Of a DNA stretch of 64,000 nt, positions 62,681 to 64,000 are shown piece after piece. Numbering within the stretch: the stretch's first letter is position 1; each line of letters starts with the position of its first letter. Below the pieces are notes generated by a model. The model was not told the DNA's origin. It saw only the letters and a program-made list of their open reading frames with translations, and did not search any database. A program made the position numbers and the translations under genes. This DNA is from Bacteroidetes Order II. bacterium (GTDB taxonomy: Bacteria; Bacteroidota; Rhodothermia; Rhodothermales; UBA2364): assembly GCA_016788705.1 (NCBI GenBank), contig JAEUSQ010000007.1:124001-188000 (forward strand), read 5' to 3'.

Positions 62681-63573
62681 ATGCTCCTACACTCCCTATT
62701 GGAACGGTACGTGCTGCATGGTTTTTTGTAGCGCCCGCATTGCTCCTGATTGTGGTCTTTTTCTTTGTGCCCGTTTTGGCTGCTTTTTTTCTGAGTTTCA
62801 CGGATTTTGACATTTATGCCTTGGCAAACCCGGATCATTTACGGGTAGTGGGTCTTAAAAACTATCAGGAACTGCTTGCTTCCGAAGATTTTTGGAAAGC
62901 ACTTGGAAATACCTTCTATTTTGTCTTGGTCGGCGGCCCGCTATCGGTGGGCATATCATTGGGTACTGCTTTGTTGTTGCAATCCAAGGTAGTACGGTTC
63001 AAATCATTTTTTAGGACTATTTTTTTCGCTCCTGTGGTCACCACCATTGTGGCCGTAGCGGTTGTTTGGCGTTATCTCTATCACACCAAATATGGTTTTC
63101 TAAACTACATTCTACATTTTTTGGGAATAGATCCGGTGGATTGGTTGGGAGATCCGATCTGGGCCATGCCTGCAATCATCCTGATGGCGGTCTGGAAAGG
63201 CTTTGGTTACAACATGGTTATTTTTATTGCCGGACTACAAAACATACCAGATGAATTGTATGAGTCCGCTCAGATTGATGGGGCGGGGGCTTGGCAGCAG
63301 TTCTGGCATGTCACGTTGCCGATGCTTGCTCCTACCTTTTTGTTTGTGGGCCTGATGACGATGATCGGTTATTTTCAGTTGTTTGCCGAACCTTATGTGA
63401 TGACACTAGGTGGACCACTCCAAAGCACCGTTAGCATCGTGTATCTGATGTATGAACAAGGTTTTAAGTGGTGGAATCTGGGCTATGCGGCTGCCGTTGC
63501 ATTTGTCTTGTTTATCATTATGCTGGTTGCAACCCTCATCCAATTCCGGCTTCAGAAAACCGATGCCGCCTAA
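62677..63573 (+). CDS. Sugar ABC transporter permease, MalF-type
   Basis: A 298-residue inner-membrane permease of the MalF class, the first of a pair. About six membrane segments are visible (for example AAWFFVAPALLLIVVFFFVP), and the cytoplasmic EAA loop YESAQIDGAGAWQQFWHVTL lies in the second half with the conserved G. It couples to the substrate-binding gene by a four-base ATGA overlap and is followed 22 bases later by the second permease. Import of an oligosaccharide made by the glucanases is inferred from context. Confidence 0.95.
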   Translation: MNAPTLPIGTVRAAWFFVAPALLLIVVFFFVPVLAAFFLSFTDFDIYALANPDHLRVVGLKNYQELLASEDFWKALGNTFYFVLVGGPLSVGISLGTALLLQSKVVRFKSFFRTIFFAPVVTTIVAVAVVWRYLYHTKYGFLNYILHFLGIDPVDWLGDPIWAMPAIILMAVWKGFGYNMVIFIAGLQNIPDELYESAQIDGAGAWQQFWHVTLPMLAPTFLFVGLMTMIGYFQLFAEPYVMTLGGPLQSTVSIVYLMYEQGFKWWNLGYAAAVAFVLFIIMLVATLIQFRLQKTDAA

Positions 63574-63595
63574 GTTTATTAATGAGTAGATACCC

Positions 63596-64000
63596 ATGAA
63601 ACATCGGCTTAATTTTTGGTTGGTAAATGGCAGTTTATGGCTTTTTGCGCTGGTAACCGCCTTTCCATTGGTTTGGATGGTCTCTGTTTCGTTTATGCAA
63701 ACGGGCGAGGCTGGGGCATACCCACCCCCACTCTTCCCCCAATCCCCCACTCTGATGCAGTATGAAACCCTCTTCGAGCGGATGGAAATGGGGCGATATT
63801 TTCTGAATAGTTTCCTTTTGGCGACCAGTATCACGCTACTTTCGTTGCTTTTGAATGCCATGGCTGGCTATGCCTTTGCTAAATTGTCGTTCTATGGGAA
63901 AGAGCGCCTATTCAAAACCCTTTTAGCAGCACTTGTCATTCCGGCACAAGTGGCCATGCTACCCCTCTTTCTCATGATGAAATACCTCGGTTTGGTAAAT
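63596..64000 (+). CDS. Sugar ABC transporter permease, MalG-type, cut by window end
   Basis: The second permease of the importer, open to the right edge (135 codons seen). It starts MKHRLNFWLVNGSLWLFALV and shows the MalG-type N-terminal membrane segment, a periplasmic loop (GAYPPPLFPQSPTLMQYETL) and the segments NSFLLATSITLLSLLLNAMA and LVIPAQVAMLPLFLMM. The EAA loop and C-terminus lie outside the window. A matching ATPase is not visible. Confidence 0.9.
   Translation, partial: MKHRLNFWLVNGSLWLFALVTAFPLVWMVSVSFMQTGEAGAYPPPLFPQSPTLMQYETLFERMEMGRYFLNSFLLATSITLLSLLLNAMAGYAFAKLSFYGKERLFKTLLAALVIPAQVAMLPLFLMMKYLGLVN

Overview
The window looks like a chromosomal segment of a Bacteroidota/Rhodothermota-type Gram-negative bacterium of moderate GC. 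The reasons are carboxypeptidase-regulatory-domain TonB receptors, several secreted proteins ending in a type IX secretion (T9SS) sorting domain with the NYPNPFNPST signature, a PorV-family protein, DUF2911, DUF3109 and DUF5995 proteins, and mostly weak Shine-Dalgarno sequences. The phylum is inferred from gene content; no rRNA, tRNA, CRISPR array, prophage or insertion sequence was recognised.

Positions 1-34 kb are mostly housekeeping and envelope genes in short units. In order: the 3' part of a TonB-dependent receptor, holA, an ECF sigma factor with a possible anti-sigma factor, a Memo-like protein lacking its expected metal ligands, rpoN with a DUF3109 gene, ruvB, an HtrA-type lipoprotein protease, pyrophosphatase, an acyl-ACP desaturase, DUF5995, a small-alarmone-hydrolase-like HD protein and plsC. 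Then come a DUF2490/VTC-domain/DUF4956 cluster, yceH-trpB, a sulfide:quinone oxidoreductase, uvrA, acetoacetyl-CoA synthetase, DUF2911, a small unknown gene, hpt, an M49-like lipoprotein peptidase and two RlpA/SPOR proteins. Many unit ends carry clear hairpin terminators.

Positions 34-47 kb hold a 1676-residue secreted DUF11/SdrD-type protein with a T9SS signal, a PhoD-family phosphatase, a SulP anion transporter, a cupin/truncated-haemoglobin pair, two overlapping related lipoprotein genes and PEP carboxylase.

Positions 47-64 kb form one co-directional glycan locus that runs off the right edge. A LacI-family regulator with a cluster of operator-like palindromes is followed by a double CBM9-like T9SS protein, a TonB-dependent receptor without SusD, a 1074-residue secreted protein of unknown function, a PorV-family protein, a GH144-type (PF10091) glucanase with a T9SS signal, a lipoprotein fusing the same glucanase domain to an SGNH esterase-like domain, and a sugar ABC importer (binding protein, two permeases, the second cut by the edge). 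The inferred job is to bind a beta-glucan (beta-1,2-glucan is the best guess from the GH family) at the surface, cut it and perhaps remove acyl groups, pass fragments through the receptor, and import oligosaccharides by the ABC system. This locus, and its esterase-fused glucanase in particular, is the most interesting part of the window.
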